A stretch of 64,000 nucleotides of DNA from Sphingomicrobium lutaoense (GTDB lineage Bacteria > Pseudomonadota > Alphaproteobacteria > Sphingomonadales > Sphingomonadaceae): assembly GCF_014195685.1 (NCBI RefSeq), contig NZ_JACICF010000001.1, positions 1,187,317 to 1,251,316 on the forward strand. The letters run 5' to 3'. The position numbers and the translations under genes are program-made. Below, one piece after another: positions 43,031 to 51,754 of the stretch. Numbering within the stretch: position 1 is the first letter of the stretch; every line of letters starts with the position of its first letter. Below the pieces are notes generated by a model. It was not told the DNA's origin, searched no databases, and saw only the letters and a list, made by a program, of their open reading frames with translations.

Positions 43031-43303
43031 CCAGCGGTCGAGCCGCACCGCCGCGACCGGCGCTTCGGGCAGCGAAAGATTGAGCGCGGCGCGATGCTCC
43101 ATGATCCAGCGCAGACATTCGGGGCGGCTGTCGAAGGTCGGGAAACGCGTGCGGCTGGGCTTTAGCGACCGCCGGTCCACGAGGAAGCGCGCGCCTTTGC
43201 GGCAACCCGGCGCGCCCGCCCAGTCGCGGCGCGGCGCAGTTACTGCGGGCACCCAATAGGTGCGCGCCGGATCGAGCATATCCACATCGCGTCGATGCAT
43301 CAT
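42992..43303 (-). CDS. Conserved hypothetical protein
   Basis: 103 residues, start at one of two adjacent ATGs (43303 or 43300) behind GGAGAGAA. The sequence is basic with YWVPAVTAPRRDWAG, CRKGARFLVDRRSLKP and a C-terminal VRLDRWLLGLD, a composition that looks like a conserved soluble domain, but I do not recognise it. It overlaps oxyR by 39 bases, which lowers confidence slightly. Confidence 0.55.
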   Translation of the reverse strand: MMHRRDVDMLDPARTYWVPAVTAPRRDWAGAPGCRKGARFLVDRRSLKPSRTRFPTFDSRPECLRWIMEHRAALNLSLPEAPVAAVRLDRWLLGLDQLGSERP

Positions 43304-43361
43304 TTCTCTCCGGGGCCGTCACGGCCCGGGAAAGACTAGTCGATCTTGCCGCTTTGTCGAA

Positions 43362-43934
43362 TCAGTCCATGTGCTTGAGGCCGACGCGCAGATAGTCGTA
43401 GCCCGTGATGAGGGTGAGGATCGCGGCGCCCCACAGGCTGGCGATGCCGACCTGATGGATCCAATAATGCGCGGGTATGGCCCCGCCGAGGATGAGTGCG
43501 CCGAGCGCCACGAGCTGCAGCGTCGTCTTCCATTTTGCGAGGCGGCTGACCGGAACCGAGACATTGAGCGGGCCCAGAAATTCGCGCAGCCCCGACACGA
43601 TGATTTCGCGAAGAAGGATCACCAGTGCGGGAATGATCGACAGTCCCGCGATCACCGGCTCGGGCTCGTCGGCGACGCGCCGCGTGGCGACCAGCATGAT
43701 GATCACCGCGACCACCATGATCTTGTCGGCGATGGGATCGAGAAATTGGCCCAGCCGGCTGATCTGTCCATGCGCCCGTGCGAGATAGCCGTCGAAATAG
43801 TCGGTAAAGCCGACGATCGAATAGAGGATGAAAGTGATCGCATAGTCGATCGGGCTGGGCTTCCAGAGCAGCCAGACAAGGATCGGTACCGCGAGGATGC
43901 GGGACAGGGTCAGGATGTTGGGCAGCGTCAGCAT
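43362..43934 (-). CDS. pgsA: CDP-diacylglycerol-glycerol-3-phosphate 3-phosphatidyltransferase
   Basis: 190 residues, ATG 43934. Multi-pass inner-membrane enzyme of phosphatidylglycerol synthesis. The CDP-alcohol phosphotransferase motif is complete: Asp45, Asp48, Gly49, Ala52, Arg53, Gly62, Asp66 and Asp70, within FTDYFDGYLAR and GQFLDPIADK. N-terminal LPNILTLSRI is the usual start. Divergent from the LplT-like transporter. Confidence 0.93.
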   Translation of the reverse strand: MLTLPNILTLSRILAVPILVWLLWKPSPIDYAITFILYSIVGFTDYFDGYLARAHGQISRLGQFLDPIADKIMVVAVIIMLVATRRVADEPEPVIAGLSIIPALVILLREIIVSGLREFLGPLNVSVPVSRLAKWKTTLQLVALGALILGGAIPAHYWIHQVGIASLWGAAILTLITGYDYLRVGLKHMD

Positions 43935-44078
43935 GCACTCCTGCCTATTCGATTGGCACGGAAAGGCCAAAAGATTTTGCCGTTGCTGGCAGGCGCGCGG
44001 CTGTTATGTCTGGTCGGCGCATTGGCAGGAAGGGGGTCCGATCGTGCAGTTCGCCATGACAGGTCCGGCCCGCGCCTG

Positions 44079-45377
44079 ATGCAGGACAGCATGCACCTCA
44101 TGCGCACGCGGCGGTTCGCTCCGCTGTTCGCCACCCAGTTCGCGGGTGCATTCAACGACAATCTCTATCGCACCGCGATGGTCCTGCTGGTGATCTACGG
44201 CATCTATGGCGATGCCACGCGCGAAGCGACCTTCAGTGCACTGGCGGGCGGACTGTTCATCCTGCCCTTTTTCCTTTTCTCGGCCTTCGCGGGCCAATTC
44301 GCCGACAGCCATGACAAGGCGATGATCGTCCGGCGGGTCAAGAATGCCGAAATTCTCATCATGGCGCTCGGCGCGGCGGGCCTCCTGCTTCAAAATGTCA
44401 CCCTGCTGCTTGCGATGCTATTCGCCACGGGGCTGCAATCGACGATCTTCGGCCCGATCAAATATGCGGTCCTTCCTCAGCATCTCGAAAAGGGCGAAGT
44501 GCTGGGTGGGACCGGACTGGTCGAAGCGGGCACTTATCTCGCCATTCTTCTCGGCACGATCGCGGGTGGGCTGGTGATCGTCGCCGAACCCGATGGCAGC
44601 CTTCATGCCTTCTGGGGTGCGGGGCTGGTGGTGTTCATCGCGCTACTGGGACGACTGGCGGCAGGCGCCATCCCCCCTGCCCCGCCTGAGAAGGACATGG
44701 CGGATGCGCCGATGGACTGGAACGTCCTTCGGTCATCGATCGCCCTTGTCCGGACCTCGATGCACCGCCCCCGGGTGCGGCTCGCAATCATCTCGATCAG
44801 CTTCTTCTGGGCGATGGGCGCGGTGCTCGCCGCGCAATTCCCGCCACTGGTCAAGAATGCGCTGCAGGCCGACCAGCAGGTCGCGACCATCTTCCTCGGC
44901 GCTTTCTCGGTCGGCGTTGCGACCGGCTCGGTGCTGGTGAACCGGCTTCTGCGCGGCAAGGTGAGTGCGCGGTACAGCCCGCTTTCCGCGCTACTGATGG
45001 GTCTGTTCGTGCTCGATCTCTACCGCCGCGTACGTGCGTTCGACCCGGGCCAGGAAGGCCTGCTCAGCATTTCGCAATTCCTCTCGCACCCGCACGGCGG
45101 GCTGGTCATCCTCGACCTGTTCGGCGTGGCCGCGATGGGGGGAATGTTCGTGGTGCCTCTTTATGCCTATCTCACCACCCATGTCGGCAAGAACGAGACC
45201 GCGCGCACCATTGCCGCCAACAATATCGTGAACAGCGGTTTGATGGTGCTGGCGACGCTCATCCTCACCTTGTCGGTACAGCTAGGGGTGACCGTGGCCG
45301 ACAGCCTGCTCATCGTCGCGGTTGCGACGGTCGTATCGGCATGGTTCGGGTGGCGGCTGCACCGCGTGGCGGACTAG
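44079..45377 (+). CDS. MFS transporter, LplT-like lysophospholipid transporter
   Basis: 432 residues from ATG 44079 (44091 possible). Twelve hydrophobic segments. The N-terminus RRFAPLFATQFAGAFNDNLYRTA is the conserved LplT/2-acyl-GPE-acyltransferase transporter signature, and GLQSTIFGPIKYAVLPQHL near residue 128 and ARTIAANNIVNSGLMV near 380 match. LplT flips lysophospholipids inward for reacylation by Aas; here no acyltransferase domain is fused. Next to pgsA, so a phospholipid-related role is consistent. Confidence 0.85.
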   Translation: MQDSMHLMRTRRFAPLFATQFAGAFNDNLYRTAMVLLVIYGIYGDATREATFSALAGGLFILPFFLFSAFAGQFADSHDKAMIVRRVKNAEILIMALGAAGLLLQNVTLLLAMLFATGLQSTIFGPIKYAVLPQHLEKGEVLGGTGLVEAGTYLAILLGTIAGGLVIVAEPDGSLHAFWGAGLVVFIALLGRLAAGAIPPAPPEKDMADAPMDWNVLRSSIALVRTSMHRPRVRLAIISISFFWAMGAVLAAQFPPLVKNALQADQQVATIFLGAFSVGVATGSVLVNRLLRGKVSARYSPLSALLMGLFVLDLYRRVRAFDPGQEGLLSISQFLSHPHGGLVILDLFGVAAMGGMFVVPLYAYLTTHVGKNETARTIAANNIVNSGLMVLATLILTLSVQLGVTVADSLLIVAVATVVSAWFGWRLHRVAD

Positions 45378-45556
45378 GCGAGCATCAGACTCATGAAAAG
45401 AAAACCGCCCGCAAAGGTGGTCATGAACAGACGGACATCATCGCCCGCCTCGCTTTTCCGGGCGCGGCGTTCGGACGCGGCGACAAAGGCAGCGCGGCAC
45501 GCCTGCCGAAGGCGGCGTACGAATAGGTCGAAAGAGCGGCGTGTCGCGAGTTCCAT
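45374..45556 (-). CDS. Small hypothetical membrane protein
   Basis: 60 residues; an Arg-rich N-terminal half (MELATRRSFDLFVRRLRQA) and one C-terminal hydrophobic segment (FMTTFAGGFLFMSLMLA). The stop overlaps the MFS stop. No strong ribosome binding site before the ATG. It looks like a tail-anchored small protein but may be spurious. Confidence 0.35.
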   Translation of the reverse strand: MELATRRSFDLFVRRLRQACRAAFVAASERRARKSEAGDDVRLFMTTFAGGFLFMSLMLA

Positions 45557-45640
45557 GGCAAGGGCTTAACATTGCTTTTACCATGAAGGAACGGGCCGGG
45601 CCCGAGTTGGTGCCTCCTGTCCCGTATCAGGACATCGATG

Positions 45641-47257
45641 TCAGGCCGATGCGCTTTTGGCTGCCGGGGTCGAGACGTCCGGCGTGTCGCTGGTGCGCAG
45701 GAGCTGGTCGGCCTGATGGGCCGGAACCGGCTTGCCGAAGAACCAGCCCTGGCCAAGCGTGCAGCCGAGAGTGCTGACCTTCTCATGCGTCTCGGCATTT
45801 TCGATGCCTTCGACCGTCACGGGGATCTTGATCGCCTCGGCGAGCGTGGTGACCGCGCGCACGATTGCCTCGGCTTCGCGATCCTCGTGAATGGTGCGCA
45901 CGAAGGTGCGATCCATCTTGATCGAATTGAACGGCAGTTCACGAAGGTGCGACAGCGACGAGAAACCGGTCCCGAAATCGTCGAGCGCGAGGCGGATGCC
46001 CTGGTTCTTGAGGCTGTTGACGATCGCCCGCGCCATTTCGAGATCGGAGAAAAGCGAGCTTTCGGTGATTTCCACCGTGAGGCGGTTGGCGGGAAAACCG
46101 GTTTCGGTGAGGATGCGTACGAGTTTCTGCGCGATCCAGCTGTCGGCGAGCTGGCTCGGTGAGATGTTGATCGACAGCTGGATGTCGCTCGGCCAGTCGG
46201 CGGCATGCGAAAGCGCCTGGCGGAAGATTTCCTCCGACAGCTGGTCGATGAGGCCATGCTCTTCGGCGACCGGAATGAAACGGCCGGGCTGGACCACGCC
46301 CGAAATGGGATGATGCCAGCGCGCCAGCACCTCGAAGCCGCGAATCTGCCCCGTCTTGAGATCCACCTGCGGCTCGAAATAGGGCAGGAACTGGCCATGT
46401 CCGAGGCCCGCGCGGATGCCCTGCTCGATCTCGTTATGGACGAACAGTTCGCGCTCCATCGCATCGTTGAACCAGACGGGGCGCGCCATTCGGCCCTGCC
46501 GTCCATGCGCCTGGGCGATATCGGCGCGGCGCAGGAGATCGCGCACGCCCACCTCTTCGGGGCCCGCCGCTGCGATGCCGATGAACGCCCCGACATTGAC
46601 GAGGGTCTTGTCGATCATGATCGGGGCGGTCGCAACGCCCAGCATCGCCCCCGCAAGCGCATTGGCTTCCTCGCGGCCGTCAGCCTGGATTGTCGAGATG
46701 ACGGCAAATTCATCACCGCTGATACGTGCCAAGGCCCGTTCGGGCCCGACCGTGTCGGACAATGAGGTGGCGATCCGCCGCAACAGTTCGTCGCCAACGT
46801 CGAAGCCATGCCGGTCGTTGACCTGCTTGAAACGGTTGAGCTGCATCGAGATGACCGCGAGTTGCAGCCCCTCGTTCATCGCCGTTTCGCGCAGCAATTC
46901 GGCGCGCTCGGAAAATCCGCGCCGGTTGAGAAGCCCGGTCATGCCGTCGGTCGAGGCCATAATCGCGGCCCGCTCCTCGCTTTCGGCACGCTTGGCGATT
47001 TCCTGCTGGAGATCGACATAATAACGCCAGCCGAACAGGATCAGCGCGACATTGAGCGTCAATGTCGTCGAGGAAATCTGGAGTTCGCCCGTGAAACCGC
47101 CCTCGGCACGGCTGAGATAGCCGAAGAAATAGCTCCCGTTCCACATCAGCAGTGCAACCGCACTGACGAGAATGCCCAGCACGAACATGTCGCGCGGCAC
47201 ACGCCCCGTGCGGGGCACCTTCGCATTGAGCGAAGATAGAAGCTTCTTCCTGGTCAC
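45641..47257 (-). CDS. Membrane-bound GGDEF-EAL protein (cyclic-di-GMP turnover)
   Basis: 538 residues. Two N-terminal helices (about 24-45 and 62-78), a short coil, a GGDEF domain (about 98-255) whose signature is SGDEF, and an EAL domain (about 275-525). The EAL motif reads EVLAR, with later blocks INISPSQLADSWI, DDFGTGFSSLSHLRELPFN and KPVPAHQAD preserved, so the phosphodiesterase half is probably active; the cyclase half may be active or regulatory. Controls biofilm or motility through c-di-GMP. Monocistronic. Confidence 0.92.
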   Translation of the reverse strand: MTRKKLLSSLNAKVPRTGRVPRDMFVLGILVSAVALLMWNGSYFFGYLSRAEGGFTGELQISSTTLTLNVALILFGWRYYVDLQQEIAKRAESEERAAIMASTDGMTGLLNRRGFSERAELLRETAMNEGLQLAVISMQLNRFKQVNDRHGFDVGDELLRRIATSLSDTVGPERALARISGDEFAVISTIQADGREEANALAGAMLGVATAPIMIDKTLVNVGAFIGIAAAGPEEVGVRDLLRRADIAQAHGRQGRMARPVWFNDAMERELFVHNEIEQGIRAGLGHGQFLPYFEPQVDLKTGQIRGFEVLARWHHPISGVVQPGRFIPVAEEHGLIDQLSEEIFRQALSHAADWPSDIQLSINISPSQLADSWIAQKLVRILTETGFPANRLTVEITESSLFSDLEMARAIVNSLKNQGIRLALDDFGTGFSSLSHLRELPFNSIKMDRTFVRTIHEDREAEAIVRAVTTLAEAIKIPVTVEGIENAETHEKVSTLGCTLGQGWFFGKPVPAHQADQLLRTSDTPDVSTPAAKSASA

Positions 47258-47289
47258 CCCCGCGGGGCTAATGCAAAATGTTTAATTAA

Positions 47290-47298
47290 TTATCCACA
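47290..47298 (+). other. Perfect DnaA-box 9-mer
   Basis: TTATCCACA in the AT-rich gap between the GGDEF/EAL gene and tRNA-Leu, preceded by TTAATTAA. Single site; function unproven. Confidence 0.35.
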
Positions 47299-47318
47299 GT
47301 TGCTGCTCTTCAGCAGGC

Positions 47319-47404
47319 TGGTGCGGACGGCGGGACTTGAACCCGCACTTCCTTTCGGAAAGCCGATTTTAAGTCGGCAGCGTCTACCATTCCGCCACGT
47401 CCGC
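47319..47404 (-). tRNA. tRNA-Leu (anticodon TAA)
   Basis: 86-nt class II tRNA on the minus strand with encoded CCA. The acceptor stem GCGGACG pairs with CGTCCGC; the anticodon stem GCCGA/TCGGC encloses the loop CTTAAAA, anticodon TAA; a long variable arm is present; the T loop TTCAAGT is standard. Confidence 0.96.
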
Positions 47405-47448
47405 TTGCAGCCTCTCGCCAGCAGAGCCAGCCAAAGAAGGCGCGGCGC

Positions 47449-47748
47449 TTAATCGTCGTTCGCGCTCGCGCCGAGATTTAACCGCTCGCGCATTTCCTTG
47501 CCCGGCTTGAAATAGGGCACGCGCTTGGCCGCAACGTCGACCGGCTCGCCCGTGCGCGGGTTGCGACCGACGCGCGCATCGCGCTGACGGGTGGAGAAGG
47601 CCCCGAAACCGCGCAGCTCCACGCGGCCGCCTTCGGCGAGTTGATCGGTGATGCTGTCGAACAGGGCGCTGACGACGCCTTCGACCTCACGCTGGGTGAG
47701 ATCGGGAAAATCATGGCAAATCTTCTGCACCAGTTCGGAACGGATCAT
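47449..47748 (-). CDS. ihfB: Integration host factor subunit beta
   Basis: 99 residues starting [10 protein letters not shown] at ATG 47748. HU/IHF fold DNA-bending protein; [30 protein letters not shown] is the conserved beta-arm region, with RNPRTG at the arm tip (shown as part of the domain at residues 46-75). Partner is IhfA, not in this window. Follows rpsA and cmk on the same strand, the usual proteobacterial order cmk-rpsA-ihfB. Confidence 0.95.
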   Translation of the reverse strand: MIRSELVQKICHDFPDLTQREVEGVVSALFDSITDQLAEGGRVELRGFGAFSTRQRDARVGRNPRTGEPVDVAAKRVPYFKPGKEMRERLNLGASANDD

Positions 47749-47900
47749 CGGGCCCCCCGGGGAATTCTCTTGCAAAAAAACGGCCTGTCGAAGCGGCCGG
47801 AACTAAGGTCTAGGATTGTCAGGAAAAAATGGGCGGCGCAACCCCATTGGGGCAGGCTTTTTCGACCAGCGGCGGCATTTTTCCATCCCGGGCCGCTCCA

Positions 47901-47936
47901 AAGGAAAAGGGGCGGCGTACCTTCGCACGCCGCCCC
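47901..47936 (-). terminator. Intrinsic terminator after rpsA
   Basis: A 10-bp stem GGGGCGGCGT / ACGCCGCCCC with an 8-base loop and TTTTCCTTT on the minus strand; it separates rpsA from ihfB. Confidence 0.85.
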
Positions 47937-47961
47937 ACTTTTTCAGACCGGAACCGATCGC

Positions 47962-49851
47962 TTATTCGGCGTCGTCGGCCTTTTCCTTCTTGGTCGTCTT
48001 CTTGGCAGCAGCTTTCTTGGGCTTTTCCTCGCCCTCGTTGGCCTTGTCCGCCTTCTTGGCAGCTGCCTTCTTCGGCTTTTCCTCGCCTTCGTCGGCCGTG
48101 TCGGCCTTCTTGGCGGCAGCCTTCTTGGCCGGCTTCTTGGCTTCGGTCGAAGCTTCATCGCCGCCCTTCTGCTTCAGGGCTTCACCAAGGATGTCGCCGA
48201 GCGAAGCGCCCGAGTCCGACGAACCATATTGCGCAACGGCCTGCTTCTCTTCGGAGATCTGCAGCGCCTTGATCGAGAAGTTCGGCTTCTTCGACCGGTC
48301 GAAACCGGTGACCATGGCATCGAACTTCTGGCCGACCTGGAAGCGCTCCGGACGCTGCTCGTCGCGGTCGCGGCCGAGGTCCGAACGGCGGATGAAGCCG
48401 ATCGGGCCATCTTCGCCGGCCTGCACTTCGAGACCGCCGTCGCGCACGTCGAGGACGTTGACGGTGGCGATGTCGCCCTTCTTGACACTCGAACCGTCGG
48501 CGGTGACGCCGCCGCGCTCGAGCTGCTTCATGCCGAGGCTGATGCGTTCCTTCTCGACATCGACGTCGAGGACCACAGCCTTGACCTGCTCACCCTTGTG
48601 GTGAAGGCCAAGCGCTTCCTCGCCCGACACGCCCCAAGCGATATCCGACATGTGAACCATGCCGTCGACATCGCCCGGAAGGCCGATGAACAGGCCGAAT
48701 TCGGTGGCGTTCTTGACTTCGCCTTCGACTTCGGTGCCGACCGGGAACTTCTCCGCAAAGTCGCTCCAGGGGTTCGACTGGGCCTGCTTGAGGCCAAGCG
48801 AGATGCGACGCTTTTCCTCGTCGACCTCGAGAACCTTCACGTCGACTTCCTGGCTGGTCGAGACGATCTTGCCCGGGTGGACGTTCTTCTTGGTCCAGCT
48901 CATTTCCGAAACATGGACGAGGCCTTCGATGCCCGGTTCCAGTTCGACGAAGGCACCATATTCGGTGATGTTCGTCACGCGGCCCTTGAACAGGCCATCG
49001 ACCGGATATTTGGCGACCGCGCCTTCCCAGGGATCGGCTTCCAGCTGCTTCATGCCGAGGCTGATGCGCTGGGTCTCGCGGTTGATGCGGATGATCTGCA
49101 CCTTCACCTTGTCGCCGATGTTGAGGACTTCGGACGGGTGGCCGACGCGCTTGTAGCTGATGTCGGTGACGTGCAGCAGACCGTCGATGCCGCCGAGGTC
49201 GACGAAGGCACCATAGTCGGTGATGTTCTTGACCACGCCTTCGATGACCTGGCCTTCATGCAGCGACTGGATGAGGTCGCTGCGCTGTTCGGCGCGGGTT
49301 TCCTCGAGGATGGCGCGGCGCGACACGACGATGTTGCCGCGGCGGCGATCCATCTTGAGGATCTGGAACGGCTGGGGGATGTCCATCAGCGGGGTGACAT
49401 CGCGCACCGGGCGAATGTCCACCTGGCTGCCCGGCAGGAAGGCCACGGCGCCGCCGAGATCGACGGTGAAGCCGCCCTTCACGCGGCCGAAGATCGTGCC
49501 TTCGACGCGGGCATCGCCTTCGAATTCCTTTTCGAGCGTGTCCCAGGCGGCTTCACGGCGCGCACGGTCGCGCGACAGCATGGCTTCGCCCTGGGCATTT
49601 TCGACGCGGTCGACATAGACTTCGACTTCGTCGCCGACGCTGAGATCGGCCTTCTGGCCCGGCGCCGCGAATTCACGCAGCGGCACGCGGCCTTCGGATT
49701 TCAGGCCAACATCGATGACCGCGAGGTCGTTTTCGATGCCGGTGACCTTGCCGGTGACGACCTTGCCTTCAAAGCCTTCGTCTTCACCACCAAGTTTTTC
49801 ATTGAGAAGTTCCGCGAACTCGTCGCGGGTAGGAAATGCCGTATCGGCCAT
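47962..49851 (-). CDS. rpsA: 30S ribosomal protein S1
   Basis: 629 residues, start MADTAFPTRDEFAELL at ATG 49851. Six S1 RNA-binding repeats can be followed (for example VIEGVVKNITDYGAFVDLGG, LFKGRVTNITEYGAFVELEP and EVEGEVKNATEFGLFIGLPG, each ending in a LHVTDIS or VHVSEMS type strand). It recruits mRNA to the ribosome. The C-terminal 50-55 residues carry three near-repeats of an acidic-lysine unit (EGEEKPKKAAAKKA), an unusually long basic tail for S1. Confidence 0.96.
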   Translation of the reverse strand: MADTAFPTRDEFAELLNEKLGGEDEGFEGKVVTGKVTGIENDLAVIDVGLKSEGRVPLREFAAPGQKADLSVGDEVEVYVDRVENAQGEAMLSRDRARREAAWDTLEKEFEGDARVEGTIFGRVKGGFTVDLGGAVAFLPGSQVDIRPVRDVTPLMDIPQPFQILKMDRRRGNIVVSRRAILEETRAEQRSDLIQSLHEGQVIEGVVKNITDYGAFVDLGGIDGLLHVTDISYKRVGHPSEVLNIGDKVKVQIIRINRETQRISLGMKQLEADPWEGAVAKYPVDGLFKGRVTNITEYGAFVELEPGIEGLVHVSEMSWTKKNVHPGKIVSTSQEVDVKVLEVDEEKRRISLGLKQAQSNPWSDFAEKFPVGTEVEGEVKNATEFGLFIGLPGDVDGMVHMSDIAWGVSGEEALGLHHKGEQVKAVVLDVDVEKERISLGMKQLERGGVTADGSSVKKGDIATVNVLDVRDGGLEVQAGEDGPIGFIRRSDLGRDRDEQRPERFQVGQKFDAMVTGFDRSKKPNFSIKALQISEEKQAVAQYGSSDSGASLGDILGEALKQKGGDEASTEAKKPAKKAAAKKADTADEGEEKPKKAAAKKADKANEGEEKPKKAAAKKTTKKEKADDAE

Positions 49852-50042
49852 AAAAATATGTCTTTCGTCTCTAGGTTCGGCCGCCGGTGCTTCACCATGA
49901 AGCGCCTTCCGCAAGCGGTCTTGGTCAAACCCTGATTGCGAGGACGGGCCCATCCCGCCATCGCATCCCCGGTTGCGAAAGGTCGTGGAAGTGAAAACAA
50001 GCGAAAAAGCGCGTCAGGGCCGGAGCGAACTCCTTGAAAACC

Positions 50043-50705
50043 CTACGCGCTCGCCTGGAGACGGGCTTCCACGAGCGCGATCGCCCGTTGGACAGCGCGC
50101 TCTATAGAGAGATCGGACGTGTCCAGCAAGTCCGCATCCTCGGCCTTCAGGAGAGGCGCCGCGGCCCGGTCCGCATCGCGCGCATCGCGTGCCACGATGT
50201 CGGCCAGCACCTCCTCATAATGCACCTCGACGCCGCGTGCCCCCAATTCCTTGAAGCGGCGCATCGCGCGGACGTCGGGGCTGGCCGTGACGAACAGCTT
50301 GGCCCGCGCTTCGGGAGCGATCACCGTCCCGATGTCGCGCCCGTCTAGGACTGCCCCGCCATCCTGCGCGGCAAAGGCGCGCTGGCGCTCGAAAAGGGCC
50401 TTTCGGACCGCCGGATAGGCCGACACCCGGCTGGCCAGTTCCCCCACGGTTTCGCTGCGCAATTCCTCGTCGTCGGGATCGATCTTGTCGATTTCGCCCG
50501 CGGCACGGACCGCTTCGAAGGGATTGCCGGCATCTCCGCCGAAGCGCCACAGCGAGAGGGCGACCGAGCGGTAGAGAAGCCCCGTGTCCATGTGCGGAAG
50601 GTCGAAATGGCGCGCCAGCGCCTTGGCGATCGTGCCCTTGCCGCTGGCGGCGGGACCGTCGACGGCGATCACGAGCGGTGCGGAAGACTGGGATGGGGAT
50701 GACAT
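50043..50705 (-). CDS. cmk: Cytidylate kinase
   Basis: 220 residues, ATG 50705. Phosphorylates CMP and dCMP. P-loop DGPAASGKGT near residues 16-25, DTGLLYRSVAL near 40, and VLDGRDIGTVIAPEA near 120 are diagnostic. Upstream of rpsA on the same strand; about 190 bases between them hold nothing evident. Confidence 0.95.
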   Translation of the reverse strand: MSSPSQSSAPLVIAVDGPAASGKGTIAKALARHFDLPHMDTGLLYRSVALSLWRFGGDAGNPFEAVRAAGEIDKIDPDDEELRSETVGELASRVSAYPAVRKALFERQRAFAAQDGGAVLDGRDIGTVIAPEARAKLFVTASPDVRAMRRFKELGARGVEVHYEEVLADIVARDARDADRAAAPLLKAEDADLLDTSDLSIERAVQRAIALVEARLQASA

Positions 50706-50800
50706 GGGCCAATGCTTTGACAGCGCCCCCGCCCTATGGCAAGGCGCGCGCCGATTGGCGGTAATCCATTTATCGCATAACCCAGACAAGGACGATGTTC

Positions 50801-51118
50801 ATGGTCAAACCCGAATGGGGTTCGAAGCGGACCTGCCCCAAATGTTCGACCCGCTTTTACGATCTCGGCAAGGAAGATCCGGTGACCTGCATTGAATGCG
50901 GCGAAGCATGGATTCCGGAGCCGGTGCTCAAGTCGAAGCAGCCGATGCCCTTCGAATCGGATGACGACAAGAAGAAGAAGGACGACGATCTCGCGGCCGA
51001 CGATCTCGACGTCGATGAGGACGATGAGCCCAGCGCCGATGATGAAGTCGACCTCGACACCGGCGATGACGACCTCAAGGTTGCCAAGACCAGCGACGAG
51101 GATGACGACGAAAATTGA
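50801..51118 (+). CDS. TIGR02300 / FYDLN-acid family protein
   Basis: 105 residues from ATG 50801 (AAGGA upstream). Two CxxC pairs (CPKC and CIEC) form a zinc ribbon, separated by TRFYDLGKEDPVT, the family hallmark. From residue 45 onward the chain is almost entirely Asp/Glu/Lys (a disordered acidic tail). Alphaproteobacterial, function unknown. Divergent from cmk; tRNA-Ala follows. Confidence 0.9.
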   Translation: MVKPEWGSKRTCPKCSTRFYDLGKEDPVTCIECGEAWIPEPVLKSKQPMPFESDDDKKKKDDDLAADDLDVDEDDEPSADDEVDLDTGDDDLKVAKTSDEDDDEN

Positions 51119-51189
51119 TTTCGATGCGCCGGTCGTGAAATTTTCCGTTTGCAAGCACCGGAATATTTCCTAAAGGGCGCCTCGACCGT

Positions 51190-51265
<76 letters not shown>

Positions 51266-51278
51266 TTCACCAAAAAGG

Positions 51279-51311
51279 GCGCCGCTTCTTCTCGGAAGCG
51301 GCGCACTTTTT
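51279..51311 (+). terminator. Intrinsic terminator after tRNA-Ala
   Basis: GCGCCGCTTC paired with GAAGCGGCGC, 6-base loop, then ACTTTTTC. Confidence 0.85.
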
Positions 51312-51362
51312 CGTTTCCGGTTCATGCGCCCGTCTGGCAGGCATGCCGCCTGTCTCTGGCGC

Positions 51363-51399
51363 ACAAAAGAAGACGGCGCCGCCCGGGGGCGACGCCGTC
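51363..51399 (-). terminator. Intrinsic terminator after the Flp pilin gene
   Basis: GACGGCGTCGCCC paired with GGGCGGCGCCGTC (one G-U) on the minus strand, then TTCTTTTGTG. Confidence 0.8.
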
Positions 51400-51423
51400 C
51401 TTGGTCCTTCGTGTTCGAACGAC

Positions 51424-51582
51424 TTAGAGTTCGTTCGAAACGTCAGTGAAGGTCGCGCTGAGCGAGTCACCGATGCCCTGCATCGCGCCGATAGCGGCAA
51501 CGGCGATCAGAGCGGCAATCAGGCCGTATTCAATCGCGGTGGCACCTTCAGTGTTCTTAATCAGCTTAACAAACTTCGCCAT
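51424..51582 (-). CDS. Flp family type IVb pilin
   Basis: 52 residues from ATG 51582. Short leader MAKFVKLIKNTEG, prepilin-peptidase cleavage after Gly13, mature start ATAIEYGLIAALIAV with Glu at +5, hydrophobic helix, and a short Ser/Thr tail. This is the Flp/Fap pilin class used for tight adherence. No tad/cpa assembly genes or prepilin peptidase are in the window, so it depends on machinery elsewhere. Has its own terminator. Confidence 0.93.
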   Translation of the reverse strand: MAKFVKLIKNTEGATAIEYGLIAALIAVAAIGAMQGIGDSLSATFTDVSNEL

Positions 51583-51754
51583 GACTGGTCTCCTTTGGCT
51601 CCACAAATTCGCGGGGGTTGGCCCCGTGATCCCGACGAGAGTTTCCCCGCGTTGGATGCTTCCAGATACGCGCCAAGGAGTTGATAAAGTTTTAAAGCGA
51701 CCGGTATTTTCGCGTTAACCACGAAAAATTTTTCGAGAACCGAATCCGGCTTGC

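Noticed and set aside
43260-44078. Upstream extension of the LplT-like transporter frame
   Set aside because: It runs antisense through all of pgsA; the recognisable transporter N-terminus starts at 44079.
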